NCBI GenBank assembly: GCA_038373865.1
Contig: JAXGGA010001188.1
Span: 101,364-165,363 of the forward strand
DNA: 64,000 bases
Reading direction: 5' to 3'
DNA from: Uloborus plumipes
Lineage: Eukaryota > Arthropoda > Arachnida > Araneae > Uloboridae
Position 1 is the stretch's first letter; the number at the start of each line of letters is the position of its first letter. Both the position numbers and the translations under genes were made by a program. Shown here piece after piece: positions 1-11,910 of this stretch. The notes beneath the pieces are model-generated. The model made no database searches and was not told the DNA's origin. It saw only the letters and a list, made by a program, of their open reading frames with translations.

Positions 1-1334
1 ACAGCACCAATTACATCGCATGGCCCTCCCTCTGTTTCAAGGGAACCTTCGCATATTACGTCCCTCTATGTATCGACTTCGACAACACTTTTGCTGAATG
101 CTCCAAAATGGTTGACAATACATTTTTTATTCGCTAAAGTGACTTTTTCAAAAGTCACCACCGTGATATATTGCATTTTTGTAACACTTTCTCGGTAGTA
201 TTCCACACTTTCCTGTCATCCTCTGCTTAATAAGCCGTATTTTCACAAGTGAGAAATATTAGCAAAAAATGATTCCTCCTCTCAGGGGCTTCCTGAACCA
301 GACCTTTCCGAAAATAAAAAGAATAATTAAGAACGAGAATACACACTTAAGTCTACATCTAATAAGAAATATTTGCCATAATTGAAAATAAAGGCGGCTA
401 AGCCTTTTTGTTTCAAAATGCGGGAATCGTTTGAAAAGTTTGCCAAATCACCTCATTGGACCTCCCACTAGGCTGTCTCTGCAAACTGCTACATTAGCTA
501 CCAAAAAACTGATAGCTAATGCAGACTACCAGTTTTTTTTGGCACTCTTTGTTTCCATAAGAGAAAAATCTGCCTCCCGTTCAGTTGCTTCCTATTCCGA
601 ACTGATGAGTCCACAATGACGAATTTGCAGTCTCTGAAAAGAATAACCGAGTTGGTGGTATATTGCATGCATAATTTTAAGCTCTTTAATTCATTAAATA
701 ATAATTTTGCTGCCAAGTAAATAGTTTTTGAGATGTAAGACAAACTGAAAAAATATAAGAAAAGTTTTTTAAATTTAAAGACTATTTCTATCAGCTTGAT
801 TCGCACTAAAAAGTATGAAATAAAATAAATATAAAAAAATTTCTTCATGACAACTGTCAAAAATCTCAGTTGATCTAATTACATTTTTATATGTTGATTA
901 ATTCTAAAGCAGCAAATAAAATTTAAATTAAAAATGTAAAAGACAAAAGGCGGTACATTTAAAGCTATTCACAGTAAGCTGAAAACCTCATATTTTTTTT
1001 CTCAAATTTTTAATTTAAATTAATCTCATTCACTTATATTTAAATTTTGGTTGAATATTCGAGATCTTGACGAGAGAGAAACACATAGGAATCATATCTT
1101 AGAAGTTTAGCACTTTAAACACTTTAATTTTCCTTCAAGCAAAATTTCAAGTTCAGTTATCCATTGACAAGTATCATGGAAATGACAAGATAATGGTGAT
1201 AAAACACACTTTTATCCTGCATAAAATTGTTCCAAAATATGTACAATGAAATTTTTAGCAAGTAATAAAATATTTCCAATTTTAAAGTTTAAACTTAATT
1301 TGTTGAAACAACAAAGAATGTTACGCATGTAGGT
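1..1334. other. AT-rich stretch without a recognised gene
   Basis: No gene or mobile element is recognised here. The first 137 bases are open in one forward frame to a TAA at 135-137 and have a mixed amino-acid composition, so a window-edge exon cannot be excluded, but nothing identifies it. The rest is AT-rich with T and A runs and has no convincing splice or promoter structure. Confidence 0.6.
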
Positions 1335-1342
1335 ATGTAAGC

Positions 1343-1782
1343 CAGTGGCGTATCCAGGGGGGGTGCCAAGGGACCAATGCACCCCCCCCCCCCAAGATTT
1401 TGTAAGACTATAAAAAATGGTGACACCGAATTTTGAAAAAACATGTAACCTTCATGTAAATATGTTTTTTCAATGAAAAATACTTTATGGACACTGAAAT
1501 ATTGTCATATTATTTTCTGTTTTCGACAATAAGAAGAAAAACTTATTGTTATACTGTAATTGTGGAAATGTAGGAGGAAAATGAGCGATGTACCCGCGCC
1601 TTATTGTTCTTGCATGATATTCATTTTTGTGAAAAAAAAATCTTTGAGCAATGTTCAATAGAAAAAATTAAATCGAAATACTGCGTTTTTAAAGTTTCAC
1701 CATATTTCTTGATTTTTTTCCTTTCTCATCACAGTGTCGATGTTCGATGTGCACCCCCAAAATCAATTCCTGGATACGCCAG
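1343..1782. mobile_element. hAT-like miniature element (440 bp)
   Basis: The left end reads CAGTGGCGTATCCAGG and the right end CCTGGATACGCCAG, a terminal inverted repeat with a 2-base gap. It is flanked by a perfect 8-bp target duplication, ATGTAAGC (1335-1342 and 1783-1790), the TSD length expected of hAT elements. The interior is AT-rich, with a C run behind the left TIR and GCACCCCC before the right TIR, and it carries no transposase. A 67-codon open frame at 1604-1807 runs out through the right end and is fortuitous. Family assignment rests on TIR form and TSD length. Confidence 0.8.
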
Positions 1783-1791
1783 ATGTAAGCC

Positions 1792-4700
1792 ATCATTTCT
1801 GAACTAAGATTTTCGAGTAACCATCACCAAAAACTATCAATTAATTTCAACAAAAGACAAGACATCATTGACAGAGAAAAGTAAAATTATCTTTTTCAGC
1901 TTTTTTTTTGCCATATTGTAACATTGTGAATTCGTTTTTTATGCACATGAGACTTTATGACAAACCAATTCGTTCACGATTAATTCACGCTGCTCGATTA
2001 TTATTATTATTATAATGTTTTTTTGAGTTAATATCAGAAAAATTCCTTGAAGTCGTAAAAAACGACGCTTATATATTTTATGTTTTTTAATTATTGATAG
2101 TAGGCCGGTAGGCCCTCATTTTACGTGAGCTTATTTTACAAGCATTCGATTATGCCCGTGTTAGGAGATTCACGGTCTTTATCCAGTTTTAAGCGGATGA
2201 GTTTTGATTTTACGCTAATACGACTTTGAAAACAGATAAAATTTCCTAAGATTGCAGATAACATGCAATGAACTGCACTATGTCATTATAATAAGCGAGT
2301 TTGGGTTACTAGAGTAATTTTTTCGATTGGTTCCAGAATTCTTTCCAGAAGTTAAGTTATTAAACTCATACAATTCAGAGTTCACTGGAATAAGAGCTTT
2401 CAGAAGTGACAAAACAAGAGGAGACCAACGAGAATACCGATATCAATAACACACAACCAAAATTTTCGCACTGACAGTTCTGAGCCATTCTATGCCAAAT
2501 GATGCTTCTGATTTGTTAGTGAAGGAAGATTCCGTCATGGAAGTGACGTGAGCGATTATTCATGAATGAGTTAATGATCGGCCAACAGCTACGGAGGAAA
2601 ATAACTCATGCCTGCCAAAAGACTATCATAACTAGCTCTTTTTATATCAACACTAAATTAATTCACATTTTCTTTATGCATTACGCATGTGTATCGAAAT
2701 AAATACACATTTAACTTCTTTATCGAAGAATGAAGTGATTTTTCTTTCGTAATGTTTTTTAAAAGTTTTAAAAGAAGGGAGTCAAACAAAAGATATTGCT
2801 TCAAACGTCTGCCTAAGAAAATACTACAATTCCATAAAATATCCACCTAAATATATCTCGCAAAAAAAACCCTTTTCAAAATCGACTATTTTTTGCTGGT
2901 GATTGTTAATTTACGTAAAATGTCGCTGTTTATCACGTTTATCCCCTAATCATTTTCTCTCGCAGATTTTCTTTTAATTTTTAAAACTAAGGAGACCGGA
3001 ATGTAACATTTTTTCTTTCTTTCTTTCTTTCTTTTTTTTTTTGTTAAGAGACATTGTTTATAGTTCTTTGTGTTTGATCAATGAGGTAATTACCCTCGTT
3101 ATCAACAATTTTTTATGCAATTGCATTCTTATATATCTTCCAAGACAGTTAAGGTAATTCCATGCGCCTACAGGTGATAGTTATTACTGCATTTTTAAAA
3201 TCATCTATAGGAGTTGATCTGATTTAAAATTAAAATGTAATGATTTTAACCGCTCACCTGGTTGTCCCGAGTTATCTCGGGCTCCTATGAGTTGCATGCA
3301 ATTATTATCCCGAGAAAACTCGTGTGAAACTAAATGATTTTACGCCTGTGAAAAATTAAAAATTTAACTTAAAACCTACATATTTCGTTTGTTTTATTTC
3401 CTTGTATAAAAAACAAATTAAAAAAAAATTGTTTTTTGCAATTTTTTAAGAAAAAAATGTGTAAGGGAAGCTGTTAAGTTACACTTTGACAGTTAATAAC
3501 TATTTTCTACTAGTTAATTCAACTTGGTTCGTGCTGTTGCATCAGTATCATCTGAAACAGAAGTGCTATTTACTCTACACTTCTTTTATCTATCTTTTAC
3601 ATGGTTAAAAACTTTTTTTTAATATAGTTACGGTTCTTGGACTATCAATTTTTGATGAAGCTGAAAAACAATTAGTACCTTTTTAACGACTAGAGAAAGC
3701 AATTATTTATGTACCTCATACTGCATGCTGAATGCGACTCGCACAAGAATTCACATTTTCTGTCTACCTGAAATTTATTACAATAATACGTAGCATGTAT
3801 TATTGTAATAAATTTCATATCAATTGTTTGTAAAAAGTTTGGAAATAGTTTTGACATGACATTTTCCCTCTAAAAATTAGAAAAATTACATATGTATCCT
3901 GTATCAATGTTTTACCCACTTCCCTCAAAAGAAAAAAAAAGAAAAAAAATAGAGCACCAATTGACCTATAAAAAAATTGTACCGACGTATATATTGAGAT
4001 TGCAAGCATTGATTTTAGTGCAAAAAAAAGTGAGCTTTTGGAGTAAAAGGCATCCGGTGCATTAAATTGTCCTTAACAGAAATATTTAGAATTGATTTGT
4101 TTGAACCTCAGGCAGGATAAATTACCACTTCTGTTACCTGAGATTCTTTCCGAATCCTTCTGTAATTTACGAACGATCCCTTTTGGTCTACCTCGAGCCC
4201 CCTTCCCCCCAATTTTTACTTATAAACCAGGGGGACCGAGTAGTAATTGATCCGCTGGTCACAGCAGGGCAAGCTTGAGACAGTGCAGCCTCCCGTGGCT
4301 AAGAAAATGGTAATCTGCAAAATAGGATATCGTGGGGCTTTAACAAGACGAGGTTTTAGACCGTGTTAGACAATAATATGTTTGGAGATCCTGGCTGTTT
4401 AGGAATAAATGTCGTGTCTTGCTACGGCCACGATGGTACTTTGAGTCGCTCTTTTCAAGAGAAATGATGACAGGTACATTTGCTCTAAATGAAGACATCT
4501 AGAGCTCTCTTGTAACCAGAAAGAAACATTTTAGGAGCTTGTTTTTATTTTCTTGTAAAAGACAAAATTTAATTCAATGTGAGTCAGAGGAAGCGAGTGT
4601 TTTTGAACTCATCTTGTGGATGTAGCTTCTCATTACAAGTGGCTCTCCGTTTTTGCTTTCCGTAAAATAATCGTAATTTAAATTGCGATTGGCTCTCTAA

Positions 4701-6212
4701 ACTTGAAAATTTTTTAATTGAAGAGCTTGGAGGATGAAAGGGCTATGTTACATTTTAAGAAATGAACGCTCTTGACAATGGTAAGCAATGAATACAGGTA
4801 AGCAAATAAAATTTGGTACATCAAAAAGTAGATATCATTCGACCAGTTTCATACGCACACTAATGACAAAACCAGAAAACAAAAAAGCTGCAACAATTGC
4901 AACAGTAAAACTTTGAAATTTAATCACTAGCAAGTTCTGTTTTGTCACTTAACCCCTTCATCTCCCAAACCCTTCAATTCTTTGAATGAATGTACTGTAC
5001 TGTTCAGTTAAAAACTTTGTACGCAAATGAGTTGGTTATAAGGTACAAGGAAAAATTTTGACTGAGAAGAGAATACTTATGTAGTAGATAGTTGAGCGAT
5101 TGATTTGACAGGGCGATTTAAAGGTATGAAGCTGGCGGAAAGTCAAAGGTGACAATCTTTCCTCAGATATCTTCGGATTTAAGAAGTAATTTTTCAGCAT
5201 TCTTCGTATATTCTGCAAATTCTATGGAGCTCTTCAGGTTAGAAAATGAAATCTGAAGTTTCGGCAAATGACTCATTTGACTCAAAACTCATCATTTTGC
5301 TAAAAAATTTTTTTGTGATGCTTATTAAAAAAAAAAAGGTAATGCAGTAGAACTGGACATTTGGCAGCACCATATCCATATCGTGAATTATTCCTGTGCT
5401 TATGTATGGGAGTTGTGGACACACAGCGCCCTGTAAACCACGTTGTGTTCGCCGGCGCCCATGCTTTTGAGTGTAAAATATATCCTTCCTTTTCTACTCC
5501 AAATATTGAGGATGAATTCTGAATCACCCTGCACAGAAAAAGTAGAGGGCGCTGGACAAACTGCCGGCTCAATTTTGAGCTAAAACCATATCGCAGCGAT
5601 TGAGCAACGTACATCAAACTTCGTAATCGTTCGCGACAAGTGCGACAAAAATAAACAGATCGCTGCCAAGTCGTACATATCCTGTTTACATCGCCCTCGA
5701 GATAACCCTTTTCTTCCGAAAAAGGAAAACCGAATTAGAAAAACAATCCTCCATTGGGCTCATCGTTAATAGGAGTGGAAAATAAACACATTAGACGCTC
5801 GATAAAAAAGGGGGAAAGAATACACCCCTCTCCATTCCATCGGCACCTCGGAGGGGGCATCGGAACGTTCGAACGCGCGCATTTCCTAGAAGTGCTATAT
5901 CTGTCTTCGGAACAATTTCATTCAGCCATCGGCACTTATCTATCTCGGTGTAGTTGATTTACCGTACGAGCGAAGGCTGAATCCTTCTCCGTAAACAGAG
6001 ATTAAGATACTGAGTTCTTAGCGTTTCTATGAATGCTGTTTTTCAATTCATTCATCCACTTCTATACTCCTGAAAATATTGAATGAAATTCTTTAAGAGA
6101 GAGTAATTCTTAATAAAGAGTTTGCTTTACATCTTATCGTGGATCAGAATTCAAAGCAGTTTAGAATCCTTCCTGCTAATAAGTTGGTGACAAACAACGT
6201 AAGGCCCGCACA
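1792..6212. other. Intergenic stretch, 4.4 kb
   Basis: No gene is recognised. The stretch contains a (TTTC)n tract (3010-3042), a 21-bp hairpin (3769-3817), a C-rich patch near 4200, and a more GC-balanced patch (about 5400-5960). That patch contains short-repeat-like text (CAGGGTGATTCAGAA on the minus strand near 5530). Minus-strand open frames at 5239-5617 overlap each other, lack recognisable motifs and are not called. GTCCCGAGTTATCTCGGG near 3270 is a small palindrome. Confidence 0.6.
3769..3817. repeat. Perfect 21-bp hairpin, 7-nt loop
   Basis: The left arm TGAAATTTATTACAATAATAC (3769-3789) is exactly complementary to 3797-3817, around the loop GTAGCAT. No flanking TIR or TSD was seen. 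It could be the core of a very small foldback element or a chance palindrome; no RNA-gene function is supported. Confidence 0.8.
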
Positions 6213-6220
6213 CACAAACA

Positions 6221-6486
6221 CAGTGGCGTAGCAAAAAAGTCCTCAAGGAGGGTGTCCAACTTTAAACTACCCAACTTTGATACATGGAAATGTAAACCGA
6301 AGCATCTATGATTTGATTTCAGTTTTATACAGACGGTCATAAATGCATAAAATTGATTAGATGATGAAAAAAAGTATCTTAAATAGAATGGAATAACTTC
6401 AGTTTTCACAGTTGGAGTTTAATTTTGAGCTTCAAGGGGGGGAGGGGAGTCTGGTCCCGGGGACCATCCCCTTTCCTACGCCCCTG
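6221..6486. mobile_element. hAT-like miniature element (266 bp)
   Basis: The ends are CAGTGGCGTAG on the left and CTACGCCCCTG on the right (10 of 11 matching as inverted repeats). The flanks CACAAACA (6213-6220) and CACACACA (6487-6494) match at 7 of 8 positions, consistent with an 8-bp hAT duplication, although the right copy lies in a (CA)n tract. The interior ends in a G-rich stretch (6428-6470). There is no coding capacity. The TIR resembles that of the element at 1343, so the two are probably from related families. Confidence 0.75.
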
Positions 6487-6508
6487 CACACACACACACA
6501 CACACACG
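6487..6508. repeat. (CA)n microsatellite
   Basis: About eleven CA units directly abut the right end of the preceding miniature element. The left TSD copy is also CA-rich, so the element may have inserted into a short CA tract that later expanded. Confidence 0.9.
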
Positions 6509-6694
6509 CACGAGATGTTAGAGACGTAATAAAACATTATTTTTCAATTGCAGCGTTTTTTTCCCCCTACAACAATATAGTCCCTTTCGGCAACCTTATA
6601 CTGTGAAATCGTTGTTCCCATGCCTTGCAGCAGGACTGAAAGGCTCCTACTGGAAAAGCTTCAGTACATCAGGCACATTCTTGGAAAAATTTCT

Positions 6695-6846
6695 CTAAGG
6701 GCCCTGCTCCACATCAGCGAAGAACGCTAGCGTAAAGCAGAAACGTAAAATGGATTAAATGGTGTTCCTATGGAAAGTACCCGGATTTTCGGTTTCTGCC
6801 ATTGATTTCTAGCGCGTTTTCCGCTGATGTGGAGCAGAGCCCTTAG
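6695..6846. mobile_element. Hairpin miniature element with ~30-bp TIRs
   Basis: CTAAGGGCCCTGCTCCACAT at the left is mirrored by ATGTGGAGCAGAGCCCTTAG at the right with one mismatch, and pairing continues through CAGCG and GAA/TTC-type sequence to about 30 bp. The 152-bp unit would fold almost end to end. Flanks are CTAAG/CTTAG-like; a 3-bp TWA duplication of the PIF/Harbinger kind is possible but not exact, so the superfamily is left open. There is no open frame of note. Confidence 0.75.
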
Positions 6847-7329
6847 AGTCCCAAAATGTTGTGCATTTGAAACATTGTTTCAGGAAAAGAAAAAAAGTCA
6901 AAATCACTCATATCAGGTGAAAAGAGAGGCCTGAGAATAATAGGAATGACTTTTGGGGAGGTCGAACATTATGTTATGTAAATGTATATGTGACATGGGT
7001 GTGCAATGCTTCGTTCAAAATTTGGTGTACAGCAGGAGTATTAATGGTTAACAATTAATCAATCATCTTTATTATTCAATGACTGTCGGGTTGCCTTCCA
7101 TAATACCTTCACACGATCGACATTTTCATGAAAATCTGAATTTATTACATCCAAAAGGCAACGGGAAGTTTAAAGGCTAAACACACAGAAACGTAAAATA
7201 CCTCTCAGAAAAGGGTAACCGAAGTGTTATTGATTGAGATGTGCCCATTCCTTTCAATGATATAGTACTTTTATTTCTATGATTAAAACTTGTTCCTTAT
7301 CATTCAGACAGTTCACATTACTCTCCAAA

Positions 7330-7376
<47 letters not shown>

Positions 7377-7889
7377 TTTTTAAGTAGAAAAAAAACTCTT
7401 TTGACTAAACAACTAGTTTAGATGAAGGTAAAATTTGGGTTTCACTTTTTATATCAATTACACTTCCGACAAAATGTAAATAAAAATTTATTTCCAGACT
7501 ACACGAAATGTTTGCACTCCAAGGTTTTGTACACTAACTAAAGTAGTTGAGTGTCCCGTTACATTAAAATTTGATTAGAAATCGACCCACCAGTGGGCCG
7601 TAAAGGTGGAGGCCTTCATGTGATGCGGTCGGGGTAAGGTTACATCTCCACTTACCACCCGGTACGGATGCTCGGCATCTCGTAAGCGGACAGTGGATGG
7701 CAAATTATGTAATGCAAGTATCACCCCACCAGGTCTTATACTTGAATCCATTGTGCCTATAGTAGTAATTCGATGATGACACAGGGTAATGTTTGAGCAA
7801 ATCAATGAAGCCTGAATGAGATATGTACGATGGGAACGGAAACACCCCATTTGGTATCTATCCACCAGTGGGTCACAACCTGTTTGGAA
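6847..7889. other. Intergenic stretch with poly(T) and GTGGG palindromes
   Basis: It contains a 41-base T run (7334-7374). From about 7580 to 7877 there is a GC-balanced segment bounded by GACCCACCAGTGGG on the left and CCACCAGTGGGTC on the right, which match as imperfect inverted repeats. It may be an unrecognised short interspersed element. A 96-codon minus-strand frame (7575-7865) covers it but shows no known motif, so it is not called as a gene. Confidence 0.5.
7334..7374. repeat. Poly(T) tract, 41 bases
   Basis: Uninterrupted T run. It could be the A-tail of a minus-strand retroposon, but no head was recognised beside it. Confidence 0.95.
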
Positions 7890-7897
7890 ACGTAAAT

Positions 7898-8094
7898 CTA
7901 CTGCGGATCCAGTTTCTAGTTCAGGAGGGAGTCATTTTCGGAAGAGGGGGAGGGGTCAAAGTGCAATTTTGTGCAAAAATGGGGGTGGCAATTTTTTCGT
8001 TACATAAATTTCAAAAATGCAATTTTTTGCTGTATTTGGTCGGTTAAGGGTGGCGGGTCATGACCCCCATGACCCCCCTTTGGATCCGCGCCTG
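7898..8094. mobile_element. hAT-like miniature element (197 bp)
   Basis: The left end CTACTGCGGATCC and right end GGATCCGCGCCTG share the inverted core GCGGATCC. Flanking ACGTAAAT (7890-7897) and ACATAAAT (8095-8102) match at 7 of 8, the TSD length of hAT elements. The interior is G-rich at the left and mirrored by C-rich sequence at the right. Two overlapping plus-strand frames (7816-8047) are fortuitous. Confidence 0.7.
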
Positions 8095-8102
8095 ACATAA
8101 AT

Positions 8103-8589
8103 AACTGTGTAAAGGGGTATGTAACGTTGTTGTGATACATTTTTTCCACTAACTATTTTTCACCATTTGTCTGTACCAGTATCGTTACTTTCTTCATTTT
8201 AGCTCATCAAAATGAACTATTATTTTTTCTTGCGAAGCCTAATCCCTCGTCAGGTAACCAAATATATGATTCAGGTAATTTTCTAATATCTTCCTATAGA
8301 TAAAACGAAATAACTATTTTCTAAATGATTGTTTTTCCCTTGTTAAAAAAAAACAAAACAAAACAAAAAAACATGTGGTTACATTTGACACATAACCACA
8401 TCCAGTGCCCATTTAGAAATTTAAGGACAGCAGGCCAGACGCAACTGTAAAGGCCTCTTTGAAGGGTTTTAAATCGACGAAAATGTTGCAGAATTGCAAC
8501 ATGACATTTTCCCTGTCAGAGCATATACCACAAACTAGGGTATACTGAGGGTGTAAACTGCTTATCAGGTACATTAGATATAAAAAAAT

Positions 8590-8648
<59 letters not shown>

Positions 8649-9974
8649 TTTTCATTTTAATCATAATATACCAATCCCATTTTTTGTCTTCTATAATTTT
8701 CCATGTGATTTGATATTTTTGGGACCCCTACGCCTCATATGCTTAGTGGTGAATATAGCCCTGAGCACACATTATTCTTGTAAAGTGGCTACTTACCGCT
8801 TTACACATTATTCTTCACTAACGTGATTTGTGTAAGAGAGAGAACATTTCTCGTAAAAAGAGAAGTATCACCCCCCCCCTCCCCTTTTTTTTTGGCTTTA
8901 TGATTTTAATATGATGAGGTGATGCTGGTTCGTTTATAATCACCTTAAGATTATCAAACATTCAGAATAGCATAATTTATTAGATGAACATTTGCCAATT
9001 GTGATAAGATAAGAAAGCGCAGTTTCGACTGAACTTGGCTATCAGTTCATCTGTGTGTGTTAGCGAAGAGGAGTAATGATCTCGGCTACTTAGAATCGGG
9101 ATCAAATTAATCATCAAACGATAAAATGCGTAACGAGTGACGAATTTGTGCTAAAATAAAATTACCAATACTTGAATTCGTTAAAACAGATACTTACATT
9201 AAATTCGTTAAACCGGTTATGCTTTTATTTATCAGAGAAGTAATGACAACTCTAAATATTTATGACTATTGATACATGAAAGTATCATTTTTTCAGTTGT
9301 GTAATAAGCAATCTGCTTTATTTCTTTGATAAGTAGCTATTTTGCATACATTATCAAAAATTATGAGCATTAAAATTTTAGTTACATCGCCTTTCAGAAG
9401 TCAATTCTATTAGTTTTTTGGTATGGCAAAATTTTTTATTCATCACATCCCTTGAAAAATGTGATTTCCGTCCTTGTTTTTTTTTCTGGGACAAAACCAA
9501 TGCCTTCTTTCTATGAATAAAGCAGATTTCCCAAAGTGGTAATTTGCTCAGTCAAAAATTTATTTTTTTATTAATCAGCACTTTGTGTTTACTCATCAGA
9601 AAAACTATTGAGAAACATTCCAAAAGGTTTTTAGTAGTTCTTCTTGAAAATAGCTTGTGTTATCAGTAATAATGTGCAGGAGTTTTTACATGACGCGTGT
9701 TTCCCTTACAAAATGCTATTTGTGGATCCGTGAAAGTCATATGGAGGTTGAATCACTACACTACACTAAGCTAGGGTGAAGAGTCCTCAAGTATAAAAGA
9801 AGTTAATTAAGTTGTAATGCTTAAGATACTAAAAGTCAATTTTGGTAAAAGTAAAAATGGTTACTAGGAAAATTTAAATAACTCACTCTCATTTTGTTGG
9901 CCCACTTGGAAAACAAAGAAAAGTGCAAAAAGCAAGCAAATTAATGGTTAAGCGAAGCATGGCTTATTTACTAG
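8103..9974. other. Intergenic stretch
   Basis: AT-rich DNA with no gene recognised. It contains a (TA)n microsatellite (8592-8646), an A-rich patch with CAAAA repeats (8344-8372), a 9-bp hairpin ATGTGGTTA...TAACCACAT (about 8373-8401) and a C run (about 8871-8884). Confidence 0.6.
8592..8646. repeat. (TA)n microsatellite, 55 bp
   Basis: Uninterrupted TA dinucleotides. The Tyr-Ile repeat frame read from it is an artefact. Confidence 0.97.
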
Positions 9975-11910
9975 TCTATATATATAAAGATGACGGTGTT
10001 TGTTTGTTTGTTTGTTTGTTCGTTTGTTTGTTCGTTTGTTTGTTCGTTTGTAACCGCTGGCCAGAAGCCCCCACAGCACCTACAGACATGAAACTTGGTT
10101 CAAAAATTCAAACGTATCCCGCTGCACCTCGAGGGCCAAATTTTTAATTTCGAATTAGTTATTTTTAAATTAATTAATTAGTCTTATTTTTGGTGTATCC
10201 GCCATAATTGAAGGGAGAAAACCTTCCCCCACCCCAAAGCATTATATATCGCTGGAAAGGGGTTTTTTTTTCTGAAAAAGAAAAGTTTTAGCACGTTTCT
10301 GTCCGTTAATTAGGACAGGAGATATTAATTAATCAAATTTAGTCGATTTTCAAGGCTTAACTCTGTACGCAAGACTGAAACACTAGATCCATTTTCCATA
10401 CAAGCTGCTCTTTCTTAAGTGGTTTAAATTTACGTATAGAGTTAATATTAAATTTGAGTATATCTCATGTCTTTTTGATTTATTTGGCGAATTGTTTTGA
10501 ACTTTAAAAGGACTTTTAGTGTAGTTTAAAAGGTTGTGGAGAAAACGGTAAGACTAGAATTTTTTATGCGACATTTTAAAAGAACTCAATGCATTTACAG
10601 CTTTTAAAATACTGTGAGATGTACAGCTGTGATGCCTAATAAGTGAATTTGAGGTGTAATATAAGAATATATTCTTAAAAATTAAAGTTTTGTTGTGGCC
10701 AATAACGCTCACAATATTTTCAGAAAATTATAGTAATTAGCCCCGTATGATGAGAACGTTACTGATAGCTCTAAATGTTTAGCAACAGAAAAATCAAATG
10801 AAGAGTTTAATGTATTAAATAAACTCATGTCTCTAAAAGACTTCCAAAATATTTTTGGAGGCGAAATGGACAAGATAAAAGCACCGAAATATCAGAAGGG
10901 AGTTTTAAATAATACATGACCGTTATACAAAATTTGGCGCTTTTTTTTCCAGAATAATTTTTCTAAAAACTCTACCAATACTGAAATACTGACTGTAATT
11001 ATAAGAACAAATGCAAATCTGACTAATGAAGATAATGTGACAGCAGCAACAATTGTGATAACTCCTCTGAAAACTCCTATAAATTGGTATACGTCATCTA
11101 CTTCAAACAAAACAACTCATTGTAGCAAATTTATCGATGATTACCAACAAAATGCGCCAAAAAGTGGGAGAAAGTTTCTTAATAGGATAGACAAAAAAAC
11201 CATCCATTTTAGTTTCTGAGAGTTATAGAGCAACTATTAAAAACAATGAACAAGAAAAGCAGCAAAAAGAGTGAAAAATAAAGATAAGAAAAGAAAACGG
11301 AATGGACAAGCAGCCGTACAGAAAGAAAATGCTTTAAAGAAGACTAGAACAAATAAAGAGAAGTCAAAAAATAGAAAAGGGAAAGATGGAGAAAGATATT
11401 AAATGCTATAGTGTTATAATATATTTAATGAATGGAAAATATATTCAGTTAACAGTATAATATCTTCATATAATGCTTTACTATATTCATGTAAAGGTAT
11501 AATATTTTGCTATATATATGAATAATCCAGTATAACATTGAATGTTTACATGGCCAATAACTGTATGGTTTCATAGCCAATAACTATGCTAAGGTGGCCA
11601 ATTACTATCAATTTGACATTTTTGTTTTTGCGTTGACTTTTTTCTAATAATATATCCGAAAAAGTGTTTTCAGACAGTATGAGTAGTAAAATACATTAAT
11701 ATAGTATCATATGAAGTATTTTTTATTTATTCAGAAATATTTCATTTATTTTTTATTTAAGCATACAAATACGATGTCGCTAAAGTGGCAAATTACTATA
11801 CCGCTTCAACTATAATAATTTTTCTTCAGAGGGTTGGAGTGAATTTAAATTTATTCAGTGGACTTCCTTCCCATTTAAATGCACGGGCATCGCCGTGTGG
11901 GTACTGCTAG
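9975..11910 (+). mobile_element. Helitron-like element, non-autonomous
   Basis: The 5' end TCTATATATATAAAG is followed by a GTTT/GTTC tract (about 9999-10050), and the 3' end carries a short hairpin (ACGGGCATCGCCGT, 11883-11896) about 10 bases before a terminal CTAG (11907-11910) followed by T. TC start, 3' hairpin, CTRR end and absence of TIRs are the Helitron signature. The base before TC is G rather than the expected A, so the exact 5' boundary is less certain. No RepHel (Rep/helicase) coding sequence is present in the 1.9 kb; small frames at 9923-10147 and 10892-11219 show no motifs. A probable TIR element is nested inside. Confidence 0.75.
10731..11798. mobile_element. Probable nested TIR element with GGCCAATWACTA repeats
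   Basis: TATAGTAATTAGCC (from 10729) and GGCAAATTACTATA (to 11800) form an imperfect inverted repeat flanked by TA, as for Tc1/mariner-type duplications. GGCCAATAACT, AGCCAATAACTATG and GGCCAATTACTATC (11553-11612) repeat the terminal motif inside the right part. One further GGCCAATAAC lies just outside the left boundary (about 10698), so the border may be wrong. The interior 11150-11400 is very purine-rich. No transposase was seen. Confidence 0.4.

Noticed and set aside
3..137. Open frame at the window edge with protein-like composition
   Set aside because: Only 44 codons, no recognisable motif and no splice or start evidence. It cannot be told from chance.
602..630. Hammerhead-like core CTGATGAGTCCACAATGACGAA
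   Set aside because: The core and a short stem II are present, but no downstream strand complementary to the upstream CTATTCCGAA was found to make stem I, and the base after GAA is T instead of A.
5239..5617. Overlapping minus-strand frames of 61 and 105 codons
   Set aside because: No domain, no codon pattern, and the segment resembles a short dispersed repeat.
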